IMG/VR virus record: IMGVR_UViG_3300021180_000006
Coordinates: 1-64,000 of that record
Origin: a virus
Length of the DNA stretch: 64,000 nt
Strand: one strand, 5' to 3'
Each line of letters starts with the position of its first letter. The stretch's first letter is position 1. The position numbers were made by a program, and so were the translations under genes. This document shows, piece after piece, positions 47,860 through 55,663 of this stretch. A model generated the notes under the pieces. That model ran no database searches, was not told the DNA's origin, and worked only from the letters and a program-made list of their open reading frames with translations.

Positions 47860-48135
47860 ATGCAGTGGCCGATGCAGCCGTTTCAGATGCCGAGCTTTTT
47901 CGCGCCAGTGGGTGGCCCGCCAACTCCACCGACAGAAGAAGAAAAACTCGCGCGGCAAATCCGCATATGGCTCAAGTTCGAGCCGGGGATGAAACTGCGA
48001 CGCATCGCGCGGAACTCTTGGATTTACGGGCGCGCCGCTAAACCGCTGGAAATCGAGGAGGTCTTAGTGCAGTTGATCCGGGAGGGCGTCGTGGTCATGT
48101 CCAATGGCGGGTTCCGTCTGGTCGATGCGCGCTAA
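47860..48135 (+). CDS. hypothetical protein (91 aa), cargo
   Basis: ATG 47860; another ATG lies at 47854. Pro/Phe-rich start, then a winged-helix-like segment (EKLARQIRIWLKFEPGMKLR, YGRAAKPLEIEEVLVQLIRE, GVVVMSNGGFRLVD). Runs opposite to the tail genes and overlaps the end of the leftward ORF by 72 bases. Confidence 0.5.
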   Translation: MQWPMQPFQMPSFFAPVGGPPTPPTEEEKLARQIRIWLKFEPGMKLRRIARNSWIYGRAAKPLEIEEVLVQLIREGVVVMSNGGFRLVDAR

Positions 48136-48366
48136 CGGAGCGGAGACGTTGACGGTCGGCGCTTCCATGGTACGGCCGTGGTCGATCGCCTTCTGTGGCG
48201 TCTCGAACTCGATCCGATGGCCATCCTCGGTGATCAGGTAATACAGCGGCGGGCGCGAAGGCGAGAAGCTGACCCACACGTCAAAGTGCAGATCGCTATG
48301 CACCGGCTGGCCCGGATGTTCACCACCTCGAGCGCCCGCGAAATCATGGAATTGTTTGAATGGCAT
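48064..48366 (-). CDS. hypothetical protein (100 aa)
   Basis: Leftward ORF in the late block. Core LHFDVWVSFSPSRPPLYYLI and TEDGHRIEFETPQKAIDHGR reads as a short beta-rich domain; the tail overlaps a convergent gene. It may be a tail-joining factor by position, but no motif says so. Confidence 0.5.
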   Translation of the reverse strand: MPFKQFHDFAGARGGEHPGQPVHSDLHFDVWVSFSPSRPPLYYLITEDGHRIEFETPQKAIDHGRTMEAPTVNVSAPLARIDQTEPAIGHDHDALPDQLH

Positions 48367-48455
48367 GATGTTTGGTCATTTGTCACTGGTCACTGGTCAT
48401 TGGTCACTTGCCCGAGCCGCGCGGCAAAACAAATGACCAGTGGCAAATGACCAGT
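48366..48455. repeat. heptamer repeats TGGTCAC/CACTGGT with inverted copies
   Basis: GGTCATTTGTCACTGGTCAC, then more TGGTCA units, and on the far side AATGACCAGTGGCAAATGAC, i.e. the reverse complement of the first part. The two halves can pair into a long hairpin. Non-coding spacer between two late genes, typical of dispersed short tandem repeats. Confidence 0.7.
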
Positions 48456-48468
48456 GACGCCGGGCGCT

Positions 48469-50394
48469 TCACGCCCGGAAGCTGTACGGATCGTTCCAGT
48501 TGGTTCGGTATTCGACGTAGACGCGCGTGATGACCCCTTCGTGCTCGCCCGCCTCGCGCTCGAACCACGACGGCGGCGCCGGCAGCGTATTGGCCGCCAG
48601 ACCGCCGCGGTGGGGATCGAGCTGGAGCGCCTTCTCGATGTCGGCGCGGACGATCAGGACCAGTTGATCGGCGGGGATGGGCGGTGAACCGCTCGGTCCT
48701 GGCTCGGGCTGGGCGCAGGTGGCGATGATCTCGAATTCCTGAATCCAGCATTGGATGTTGTTGCACTGGAGTTCGCGGTTCCACTGCGCTCCGCCGAGTT
48801 GCACGTCGGCGACGACGGTGATGCCGTCCGTCCCCACTTCACCCAAGCGATCGGGCTCGGTCGAATAGCAGTTGCACTGGTAGCCTTGCTCGACCGAGAT
48901 GTCTCCGACGACCTGGAGGATGTTCTGGCGGATGCGCTCGATCAGGGGGAGATTGCCGCCCAGGAGTGTGGCGCCGGCGGTGACGATGCTGAACGAGTGC
49001 TGATGGAAGAACGAGCCGGTGGCGAATACGTCGTTGGCCTGGACCGTGAAGGTGCTGCTGCCGGCGGTGGTGGGCGTGCCGGAAATCGTCCCCGTCGAAG
49101 CATTCAGAGTGAGGCCGGCCGGAAGGCTCCCGGATGCGATGCTGAAATTCTGGCTGGTTCCCTGCGTCTTGGCGATCTGGAGGGCCTGAGAATAAACCTG
49201 GCCCACGACCGCACTGGCGACTGAGGCGGTGGTGATGTTGATCAGGTCAAACTCGACGACGCGGTATTTGAAACTTTCGTAACCATAGAGGACGTTGTTG
49301 ACGGGATCGAAGGCGTGACCCGGCTCCAGTCCGGTGAAGGCGCTTTGCGAAGTTCCCGCATTGCTGCTGACCCAATCGGCGGCGTTGAGGTTCTGGCTGG
49401 CGTTGGCGCCGTTGAAACTGGAGGTCGCGCTGTTGGGAACGATAAACTCGACGATGCGGACGTTACTGGAGTCGCAAGCCCAGAGCCGGTTCGCCGTCGA
49501 ATCGTAATTCAGATCGTCGGGACCGTTCAATCCGTTCTGCGTATAGGTGCTGCCGGCGTAGTGGGTGAAGTCGGCTTGCCCGAGCACGAAGGTCGCGTTC
49601 TCACCGTTGATGCCGCTGCCTGATCCGGGGGGCGCGCTAAAGCACAAGATACGGTTGTTGGCCGAATCGGAGACGAACACGCGGGCATTGACCGGATCGT
49701 ATGCGATCCCAAAGGGGCTGGTCATCCCCGCTTGTCCGTTGCCTGCGACCTTGGCGGTGAAACTCGATTGACCCAGGACGAACGAGGCGGCCGGGTTGCT
49801 GGCGCTGGAATCGTAGACGCCGTTGGCGACCGGGAAGCACATGACCCGGTTGTTGCCCGAGTCGCTCACAAACAATCTTCCGTTGACCGCGTCATAATCG
49901 ATGTCGTCCGGTCCGGCCAGTCCGGTTTGGGTTGTGGCCGATCCGTTGTGAGTAAAGTCGGTCTGCCCGATGACAAAAACCGCTGCGGCAAAATCGGTCA
50001 GATTCCCCGGCCGGCAATCGAAACAGAGGACGCGACGGAGGCCGCTATCGCTGAGGAACAAGCGGGCGTTGGCGTTGTCATAGCAGAGATTGCAAAAACG
50101 AAAAGTCTGTGACGTGGTCGCCCCGCTGCCGACGACGTTGAAATTGGCGGCGCCCAGCACGTGAATGGGAAGGATGGGCATCGTTCCCGGCACGCGATTG
50201 TTGTTGTCCAGTTGGAAAACCAGGACGCGGTTGTTTACGTCGTCCGCCACAAACAGGCGGTGCTGAACGGTATCGAGCGCGATGCTGGTGGTCTGATTGA
50301 CTCCCTGCGAAGTGGTACTGCCGCTGGGCGAGTTCACGACGTTGGCCGTGAAGCTGGTCTGACCCAGGACGATGGAACAGTTCAGGATGGCCAT
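48469..50394 (-). CDS. NHL beta-propeller + Ig-like + tail-terminator-like C-terminus (641 aa)
   Basis: Residues about 20-390 hold roughly six NHL-type repeats (RLFVADDVNNRVLVFQLD, RLFVSDSGNNRVMCFPVA, RVFVSDSANNRILCFSAP, RLWACDSSNVRIVEF), a beta-propeller. About 395-475 is a putative Ig domain of He_PIG type (SGSLPAGLTLNASTGTISGT). About 490-641 (LPLIERIRQNILQVVGDISV, VLIVRADIEKALQLDPHRGG, VYVEYRTNWNDPYSF) resembles small phage tail-terminator/completion proteins. The gene stands where a terminator is expected, before the tail tube. A host-binding head fused to a tail-end protein is inferred. Confidence 0.65.
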   Translation of the reverse strand: MAILNCSIVLGQTSFTANVVNSPSGSTTSQGVNQTTSIALDTVQHRLFVADDVNNRVLVFQLDNNNRVPGTMPILPIHVLGAANFNVVGSGATTSQTFRFCNLCYDNANARLFLSDSGLRRVLCFDCRPGNLTDFAAAVFVIGQTDFTHNGSATTQTGLAGPDDIDYDAVNGRLFVSDSGNNRVMCFPVANGVYDSSASNPAASFVLGQSSFTAKVAGNGQAGMTSPFGIAYDPVNARVFVSDSANNRILCFSAPPGSGSGINGENATFVLGQADFTHYAGSTYTQNGLNGPDDLNYDSTANRLWACDSSNVRIVEFIVPNSATSSFNGANASQNLNAADWVSSNAGTSQSAFTGLEPGHAFDPVNNVLYGYESFKYRVVEFDLINITTASVASAVVGQVYSQALQIAKTQGTSQNFSIASGSLPAGLTLNASTGTISGTPTTAGSSTFTVQANDVFATGSFFHQHSFSIVTAGATLLGGNLPLIERIRQNILQVVGDISVEQGYQCNCYSTEPDRLGEVGTDGITVVADVQLGGAQWNRELQCNNIQCWIQEFEIIATCAQPEPGPSGSPPIPADQLVLIVRADIEKALQLDPHRGGLAANTLPAPPSWFEREAGEHEGVITRVYVEYRTNWNDPYSFRA

Positions 50395-50400
50395 GGTTCG

Positions 50401-50515
50401 AGGAGGAGGGGGTGAGGGGGGAGGAGGAGGGGGTGAGGGGGAGAAGGGGCGAGGGGGTGAAGGACAGAAGCTCTCCCCCTCGCCCCCTCACCCACTCTCC
50501 CCCTCTCTTCACGAA
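50401..50515. repeat. G-rich dispersed repeat with C-rich mirror half
   Basis: Left half GGAGGAGGGGGTGAGGGGGG-type, right half CCCCCTCGCCCCCTCACCCA-type, so the segment can form a hairpin. Lies between two virion genes and runs into the end of the upstream one. Confidence 0.65.
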
Positions 50516-51435
50516 TTTTGCCCGCTCCAGGCGTTGGCGGCGTTGAAGTCGGGGCTGATCCCGTTGGTGAAGACGATCTGCGTATCGCTGACCGTCTTGA
50601 ATCGTCCGTTGCGCAGGCTGGTCGAGGTGATGGTGAAGCTCTCCCCGCTCTGGCTCAGATCGAGCAGTCCGCCGTTGCGCAGGTTCAGTTGCGTGATGCA
50701 GGCCGCGCCGGCGTTGCGGTGCAGGCAGTGGATGGTGCCGCCGTCACAGGTTGCCGTGGGGACGAGGTAGGTGCCGCGGGTGAACAGGTCTCCAGCGAAA
50801 CAGATCAGGGCCGTGACCGGGGTCGAGTTGACCAGAACCTGGCCGCCGTCGTTGACCACGTTGCTGTAGGTGACGCCCGAGCCCAGATTGCAGACGCCGC
50901 CGGTGACGTTGACGTTTCCGACCGTGGTGGTGTCGGTGTAGTTGTCGGTGGCGATGCCGATGCCGCCTGATCCGCCCAGGACGTTGATATCGCAGGCGGC
51001 GTTGTTGGCGCGGATGCGGACGGTTTCCTTGCCGGTGTCGATGGCGCGGGGATTGGCCTGGAAGACGTTGACGATCGGCGACGTCGTCCCCAGATCGAGG
51101 TTGATGCGCTGGCAGCCGACTTGGGTAGAGCTACTGGCGGCGGCGGCGGGGAGGTTGATGCCGACTTGGTTGCCGTTGGTGACGTTGAGCTTGAGGGGCG
51201 TGCCGTTGCTTCCGAACAGGATGGTCCCCGGTGAGGAGGAGCCGAAGGTGCCGTAGATGGTCAAGGTGTTGAAGACGACCCCGCCACCGGTTTGATCGGA
51301 GCCGTTGATGGCGCTGACGGCGGTGGCATCGAAGATCAGATCGTCACCGTTGCCGGGCACGCCGGAGGGGGACCAGTTGCCCGAGGTGGCGAAGTTGAAA
51401 TCGCCGATGGTGCCGGACCATGTTTTCTTAGCCAT
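50509..51435 (-). CDS. beta-helix/autotransporter-like virion protein (308 aa)
   Basis: Begins MAKKTWSGTIGDFNFATSGN with WSPSGVPGNGDDLIFDATAV: the NWxxGxxPxxGDxxxF opening of repeat-rich secreted proteins. The rest is a series of Gly/Asn/Thr-rich strands (LNLRNGGLLDLSQSGESFTI), consistent with a parallel beta-helix. In a tail cluster it probably is a fibre or decoration protein. The gap 51436-51506 to the next gene includes another short G-rich repeat. Confidence 0.7.
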   Translation of the reverse strand: MAKKTWSGTIGDFNFATSGNWSPSGVPGNGDDLIFDATAVSAINGSDQTGGGVVFNTLTIYGTFGSSSPGTILFGSNGTPLKLNVTNGNQVGINLPAAAASSSTQVGCQRINLDLGTTSPIVNVFQANPRAIDTGKETVRIRANNAACDINVLGGSGGIGIATDNYTDTTTVGNVNVTGGVCNLGSGVTYSNVVNDGGQVLVNSTPVTALICFAGDLFTRGTYLVPTATCDGGTIHCLHRNAGAACITQLNLRNGGLLDLSQSGESFTITSTSLRNGRFKTVSDTQIVFTNGISPDFNAANAWSGQNS

Positions 51436-51506
51436 GATGGTTCAGGGGGGTGAGGGAGAGGGAGAGGGTGAGGCAGAGCAGCGGCCCCGATAGCGCCCGG
51501 ATCGCT

Positions 51507-51725
51507 TCAACGGTCGTTTGCTGATGGCGCTGAAATCAGGGCAAATCGTTCGCTGAACAGGGTTTGCCCGTCGCCCCGGTACAGATGAACCGCGACCGGC
51601 TTTCCCGTCTCCCTGTCCACTTCGAGGCCGTTGAGGACGCGGTTTCCGGCGTAGCTCAGGATGCGATCATCGAATCGCCAGATGGGCGTGGGCAATCTGT
51701 CGGCAGGGATTTTTTTGTTTGACAC
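51507..51725 (-). CDS. hypothetical protein (72 aa)
   Basis: GTG start at 51725. Strand-rich: PIWRFDDRILSYAGNRVLNG, GKPVAVHLYRGDGQ. Small late-block gene just downstream of a divergent region. No family recognised. Confidence 0.6.
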   Translation of the reverse strand: MSNKKIPADRLPTPIWRFDDRILSYAGNRVLNGLEVDRETGKPVAVHLYRGDGQTLFSERFALISAPSANDR

Positions 51726-51865
51726 GGGCCGGGAGTTGTTAGAGTCGCGGGCGTTGATCGCTGGTTTCTAATCGCACAAGTACGATTCTCACGCCGCTCC
51801 CGCGAGACGCCTTTCCGGCGATCAACACTCGCGCCGGGGCGGCATGCGCTTCGGAACTTCGGAAG

Positions 51866-52894
51866 ATGAAGAAGAAATGCTGCGTTTGCGGTGATTTTTT
51901 CACGGCATCGAAATTCACGCCGAACGTTCAAATTCTCTGCGCATCTCCGGAATGCAAATCCAAACATAAGCGGAAGCTTGCCGGCTCGGAGTCGAGGGGG
52001 AGCAAAAAGGCATGCGTGATATGCGGGCTGCAATTCAGTTGTTGGACCCGTCTTCAACTGGCATGCTCTTCAAAAAAATGCCAACGAAGTCTACAGGATT
52101 CTCGCCGAAGAAGCAGAACAGGGCTCATATTAGCGAACAGTAAATGCTCGATTTGCGGTCGGGACTTCAAGACGGCGTCCAAAAATCGCGTGACCTGCGG
52201 CGCCCTGCGGTGCCGGCGTCAATCCGCAATCCGAAGAAGCCGCCTTCTTTCCGGTTGGATTGCCAAAGAACGGCGCTGCGAATCTTGCGGACGCAGTTTC
52301 CATCCTCGCCACCGCGCACATATTTGCTGTAGCAAAGTCTGCATGAATAAATGCCAAGCCCTTCGCGGTTATCTCTCCCGCGGGTGGCATCCGATGATGA
52401 TGCGGTGTCCGTTTTGCGCTAAAGAATTTATGCCGGACACCCGTCGCCGAGTGACGTGCGGCGCACTCGAATGCAAATCTGCTCTTTCACGCCAGAGGGC
52501 AGGCGTTGAGAAACGAGGGAAAAAAGGAATCTGTCGTTTTTGTGGAAAGGATTTTCTCGCTAGAAATCGTCGGCAGATAACATGCGGTAATACCCCCTGC
52601 CGGCGCAAACTTGACGCCAAGGCGCAGCTTTTCAATTGTTCGATCTGTGGAAGGGCGTTCTGGACATCGCGACATGACCGCATTACATGCGGCGACCCGA
52701 AATGTCAGAAAGAACACTGCCTAGCCCGGCATCGAAATAGAGACCCAATCATCCGGATGAAATTGACGCCGCAGGACTTGGAACGCCGGCGTCAAAAAGC
52801 GTATGACAAATATCACGCGAAACATGATAGAGCGAAGATGGACGAACTCCGACGAATGAAACTCATTTTGAAAGGAGCACTGACCAATGCCTGA
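51866..52894 (+). CDS. tandem zinc-finger array protein, seven modules (342 aa), cargo
   Basis: Seven repeats of about 36-40 residues, each CxxCxxxF, then RxxxCGxxxC: for example SICGRDFKTASKNRVTCGAL, RFCGKDFLARNRRQITCGNT, SICGRAFWTSRHDRITCGDP. Modules begin near residues 6, 49, 93, 137, 180, 222, 261. Each has four cysteines, so seven zinc sites are possible. The C-terminal 55 residues are a charged helix. Runs against the late operon, is visibly more AT-rich, and overlaps the start of a 208-aa gene by 8 bases. No known full-length family; role unknown, DNA or RNA binding likely. Confidence 0.75.
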   Translation: MKKKCCVCGDFFTASKFTPNVQILCASPECKSKHKRKLAGSESRGSKKACVICGLQFSCWTRLQLACSSKKCQRSLQDSRRRSRTGLILANSKCSICGRDFKTASKNRVTCGALRCRRQSAIRRSRLLSGWIAKERRCESCGRSFHPRHRAHICCSKVCMNKCQALRGYLSRGWHPMMMRCPFCAKEFMPDTRRRVTCGALECKSALSRQRAGVEKRGKKGICRFCGKDFLARNRRQITCGNTPCRRKLDAKAQLFNCSICGRAFWTSRHDRITCGDPKCQKEHCLARHRNRDPIIRMKLTPQDLERRRQKAYDKYHAKHDRAKMDELRRMKLILKGALTNA

Positions 52895-53513
52895 GACAAA
52901 ACTGACGACGCGATCGGCTGGACTTCCGAGCTTGGATGATTTCCTCACCAAGTTCGACCGAATGACAAACGAGCAGATCGCCGGTCGAATCACCGAGCTG
53001 CTCGGCATCGACCGCAATGTCGTTCTCGAAATCGCGGCCGGCATCAAAACGATCGAGCTACGCGACCCTAACTCCGAGGAACTTCAACGAGTGAAGGAGA
53101 TGACGGGCCTCTTTGAATACTGCCGCCGCGTTGCATTCGACAATCTGTATCCGGACATCATCGTCCGCTTTCATGGTGAGATGCTCCGCTACGTCGCCGC
53201 GCTCACTCGACCAGATCAGGAAAAGGTCTGCGCCAGCGAACGGATGCTCTACGTCGTCATCGAGAACGGCGAGACCAAGAAGACATGGGTTCCCACGATG
53301 AAGATGCGGACCCGCCACATCCGCCAGATTTTCAATGATCGCAAGATCAACGACGAAGGCGATCAAATCGCCTACGCCCGCGCGAAAATCCCCAACACCG
53401 GCAAGACAACCAAACCCTACGAAATCCTCAAAGGCGGGACGATCTGCCGGGTTGCAGCCCAAACGGACTGGAACAAATCCGATCTACTGATGATTCTCGG
53501 GCGGATGAAATAG
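52887..53513 (+). CDS. hypothetical protein paired with zinc-array gene (208 aa), cargo
   Basis: ATG 52887 with AAAGGAG 9 bases upstream, inside the zinc-array gene end, so the two form an operon. Helical N-terminus (LDDFLTKFDRMTNEQIAGRI), central strand segment (ASERMLYVVIENGETKKTWV) and basic end (TDWNKSDLLMILGRMK). More AT-rich than neighbours. No family recognised. Confidence 0.7.
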   Translation: MPETKLTTRSAGLPSLDDFLTKFDRMTNEQIAGRITELLGIDRNVVLEIAAGIKTIELRDPNSEELQRVKEMTGLFEYCRRVAFDNLYPDIIVRFHGEMLRYVAALTRPDQEKVCASERMLYVVIENGETKKTWVPTMKMRTRHIRQIFNDRKINDEGDQIAYARAKIPNTGKTTKPYEILKGGTICRVAAQTDWNKSDLLMILGRMK

Positions 53514-53852
53514 AAGCACGTCTTCGACCGCCATTTCGGCGTCCCTGTGAAGCAGCGAAAAGTGCTGCCGGAGGAATTCGTTTATTTCCTGAACGGCGAG
53601 CATCATCTTCAATGCCTGAAACGCCAACCGCGCAATCACCCACGCTTGCCTTTCGTCATTGGCACTTCGTGGCGCGGCTGGCAAAAATGCGCCAGCGCAA
53701 GCCGCAGTTTTCACCCTCTCAAAAAGCCAAGAGAATGCACGCCGTTCGCAGAATTGTTGTATCTCGCTTTCGGCTGCGATTCGGCATCCCACGTTGAATG
53801 GTTGTTCGCAAACCCTTCGACGGTCATGGTCATTCGGGTGATACATCATTTT
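53484..53852 (-). CDS. hypothetical protein (122 aa)
   Basis: Adjacent ATGs at 53852/53849 overlap the stop of the excisionase-like gene (AAATGATGT), indicating coupling. Cys/His-containing N-terminus, then helices (ARLAFQALKMMLAVQEINEF). Overlaps the convergent cargo gene by 30 bases. Function unknown. Confidence 0.5.
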   Translation of the reverse strand, partial: KMMYHPNDHDRRRVCEQPFNVGCRIAAESEIQQFCERRAFSWLFERVKTAACAGAFLPAAPRSANDERQAWVIARLAFQALKMMLAVQEINEFLRQHFSLLHRDAEMAVEDVLLFHPPENHQ

Positions 53853-54043
53853 CCAGATCGCTTGCCCTTCGGCCCGCGCGGGAGCCTCTTGAACTTGGCA
53901 AGCGACGAAGGATAGATCAGCCAGTCCCGCCCCACCTTCTGGGCCTTCAATCGCTTCTCGTCGATGAACTGGCGGACGCGATGCACCCCCACGCCCAAGA
54001 GCTTCCCCGCCTCCGCCGTCGTCAATGAGGGTTTTTCGCCCAT
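53846..54043 (-). CDS. excisionase-type HTH DNA-binding protein (65 aa)
   Basis: SLTTAEAGKLLGVGVHRVRQ, FIDEKRLKAQKVGRDWLI, YPSSLAKFKR: the small winged HTH of HTH_17/excisionase family, complete in 65 residues. Faces a divergent gene across a region with several CCCGTGAGTAAG-like motifs, its probable operators. Could act as regulator of the adjacent cargo genes or as directionality factor. Confidence 0.75.
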   Translation of the reverse strand: MGEKPSLTTAEAGKLLGVGVHRVRQFIDEKRLKAQKVGRDWLIYPSSLAKFKRLPRGPKGKRSGK

Positions 54044-54151
54044 CGAGGCCCATTCTGACCCATGGGTGAGGAAATTGCCAGCCGTTTATAGTCGAAAGTA
54101 TCCTTACCCGTGAGTAAGATACGGGCGTAAGCGAACAAAAGGAGCTTTCAA
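54044..54151. promoter_or_regulatory. divergent operator/promoter region
   Basis: ACCCATGGGTGAGG (about 54058), CTTACCCGTGAGTAAG (54103-54118, a palindrome of CTTAC/GTAAG arms) and ACGGGCGTAAG (about 54121) are related motifs. TTGCCA (54075-54080) is a possible rightward -35. AAAGGAG precedes ATG 54152. The stretch is AT-richer than surroundings. Confidence 0.5.
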
Positions 54152-54337
54152 ATGACTGAAACCAATCGAATCACTGAACTGGATAACGCCCGCAAGCAAG
54201 CCGACGAAGCCAAAAGCCGCGTGGAAAACGCCCGCTACAGCCAGAGCCGCCGCGATGCCTGGGCGGATTACGAATTCTGGACGAGCAAGACCGCGTTCCT
54301 CACCGCGATCGGCGTTCAGGGACAGACGCGAGCGTGA
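54152..54337 (+). CDS. small charged helical protein (61 aa), cargo
   Basis: ATG 54152 with AAAGGAG 7 bases upstream. ITELDNARKQADEAKSRVEN is a long amphipathic helix. It faces the HTH gene across the operator region, so is probably its target. No family recognised. Confidence 0.65.
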   Translation: MTETNRITELDNARKQADEAKSRVENARYSQSRRDAWADYEFWTSKTAFLTAIGVQGQTRA

Positions 54338-54339
54338 GC

Positions 54340-55158
54340 CTATGCCAGTTCATACGTCTTCACCGCCCCCGGCGCAATTCCCTCCTCCATCAACGTCGGC
54401 ACGTCCAAGCTGAAATCCGCGGGCTGGCCCTTCTTCGTCCAGGCGTCCAGCGCCACGTCGTTACGGTGATGGGCCACGATGCACAGGGTCTTGCCGGGAT
54501 AGTTCGCGTGGATGTTCGTCATCTCGTCCAGAAACCGGCTCTTGAAATCGTTGAACGATTCGCCGCCGGGAATCTTCTCGTCCGGGTGCTCGATGAAATA
54601 GCGCAGCTTGGGCAAGACGCTCTTGGATTCCACCCCCTGGAAAATCCCCGCATTCAACGGCCGCAGCGCCTGCGTCGAATAGAGGATCGGCGCCCCGGTC
54701 GCTTGGGCGATTTCCCCTGCCGTTTCGCGGGCTCGCCCCAGATCGGAGCTGATGATCCCGTCCAGAGGCGTATCCGCAAGCTGCTGACCCACGGCGATGG
54801 CCGCGGCTTTGCCCTTGGGCGAAAGCGGAACGTCCACCCAGCCGCGAATCTTGTCCCCGTCCTCGTTCAGTTGAGTATCGCCATGACGGACGAAGACCAG
54901 CTTGGTGGGTTGCGAGGCAGGGGGGGTCACGGATTCCTCGTTGTGGAGAAGGGCCAATCCCCGCGAGGCTTCGACGGCACGCAGAGTCACCGCCGGATCG
55001 CTGCGATCGACTAAAGTCCGGTCGCGCTCGAAGTCCGCGCGCCAGATGGAGACGGGGATCATCTCCTGCCTCTGCCGGGCATTCTCAGCCAGGACAGCGG
55101 AGACGGCCGCGGAAACGGCGATGGCGACCACATCGGGATCGAATGGGTTGGGCATCAT
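54340..55158 (-). CDS. histidine phosphatase (phosphoglycerate mutase-like) protein (272 aa)
   Basis: After an N-terminal helical segment of about 80 residues, the histidine phosphatase core follows: LVFVRHGDTQLNED (RHG motif), IISSDLGRARETAGEIAQAT, ALRPLNAGIFQG, GGESFNDFKSRFLDEM and CIVAHHRNDVAL (second His). All catalytic positions are present, so it should be an active phosphatase. It lies in the late cluster, so it may be virion-associated or act on host sugar phosphates or nucleotides. Confidence 0.8.
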   Translation of the reverse strand: MMPNPFDPDVVAIAVSAAVSAVLAENARQRQEMIPVSIWRADFERDRTLVDRSDPAVTLRAVEASRGLALLHNEESVTPPASQPTKLVFVRHGDTQLNEDGDKIRGWVDVPLSPKGKAAAIAVGQQLADTPLDGIISSDLGRARETAGEIAQATGAPILYSTQALRPLNAGIFQGVESKSVLPKLRYFIEHPDEKIPGGESFNDFKSRFLDEMTNIHANYPGKTLCIVAHHRNDVALDAWTKKGQPADFSLDVPTLMEEGIAPGAVKTYELA

Positions 55159-55167
55159 TGATTTCCA

Positions 55168-55228
55168 AAGGTGGCGGGAAGGTGGCGGGGAAGGTGGCGG
55201 AAGGTGGCGGAAGGTGGCGGAAGGTAGC
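55168..55228. repeat. decamer minisatellite (AAGGTGGCGG)n
   Basis: Six copies of AAGGTGGCGG with small length variation, ending AAGGTAGCC. It fills the gap between two late genes and has no coding role. Confidence 0.85.
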
Positions 55229-55230
55229 CT

Positions 55231-55593
55231 TTATCCCATCGCTGCTTCGGCGTGAATCGTCCAGCCCCCCAGGTCCTGACTGATGATGGCGGTGATGCGG
55301 AAAGTCGTCGGGGTATCTTGAATCTGCCAGGGACCGACCAGCTTGTCGCCACGCTCCGGCCGGGTGGTCAATCCTCCGGCGGGACTTGCGGCGATGAACA
55401 TGGAGACCATCTTCACCCGGTACTTCTGCCCCTCTTTGATGACCTCGGGCTGATGGCGATCGACGACCGGAGTGATGTTGATCGAAGGCTGTACGACTCC
55501 CCCGACCGGCTTGGGCGTGTAGACCCAGGGCTCGCCGAAATCCAGGAGCATGGCCGCAGCGTCGGCGCCGAGTGCTGTATCGAGGGAGCCCAT
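55231..55593 (-). CDS. head-tail joining-like protein candidate (120 aa)
   Basis: Strand-rich protein with DFGEPWVYTPKPVGGVVQPS at the start and FRITAIISQDLGGWTIHAEA at the end, the form seen in small head-closure/ATP-binding-sugar-transporter-like joiner proteins (lambda FII class), which begin with a Y-x-P strand and end with a strand after RIT. Position upstream of tail genes fits. Not certain. Confidence 0.55.
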   Translation of the reverse strand: MGSLDTALGADAAAMLLDFGEPWVYTPKPVGGVVQPSINITPVVDRHQPEVIKEGQKYRVKMVSMFIAASPAGGLTTRPERGDKLVGPWQIQDTPTTFRITAIISQDLGGWTIHAEAAMG

Positions 55594-55607
55594 CAGTTAA
55601 AACTCGA

Positions 55608-55660
55608 AACTCGAATGACGAATGACGAAACCGGAGCGCTACACGTAGCGCTACACGACG
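55608..55660. repeat. heptamer repeat (GAATGAC) and perfect hairpin
   Basis: GAATGACGAATGACGAA at 55613-55629 repeats the heptamer of 1525-1548. AGCGCTAC-AC-GTAGCGCT (55635-55652) is a perfect 8-bp palindromic hairpin. Non-coding gap between two late genes. Confidence 0.65.
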
Positions 55661-55663
55661 CAT

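Noticed and set aside
51719-51745. TTGACA promoter for the zinc-array gene
   Set aside because: A consensus -35 is present but no acceptable -10 at 16-18 bases; not listed as a feature.
53547-53915. rightward ORFs between the 208-aa cargo gene and the HTH gene
   Set aside because: The leftward 122-aa frame coupled to the HTH gene is better supported; the rightward frames have no ribosome sites.
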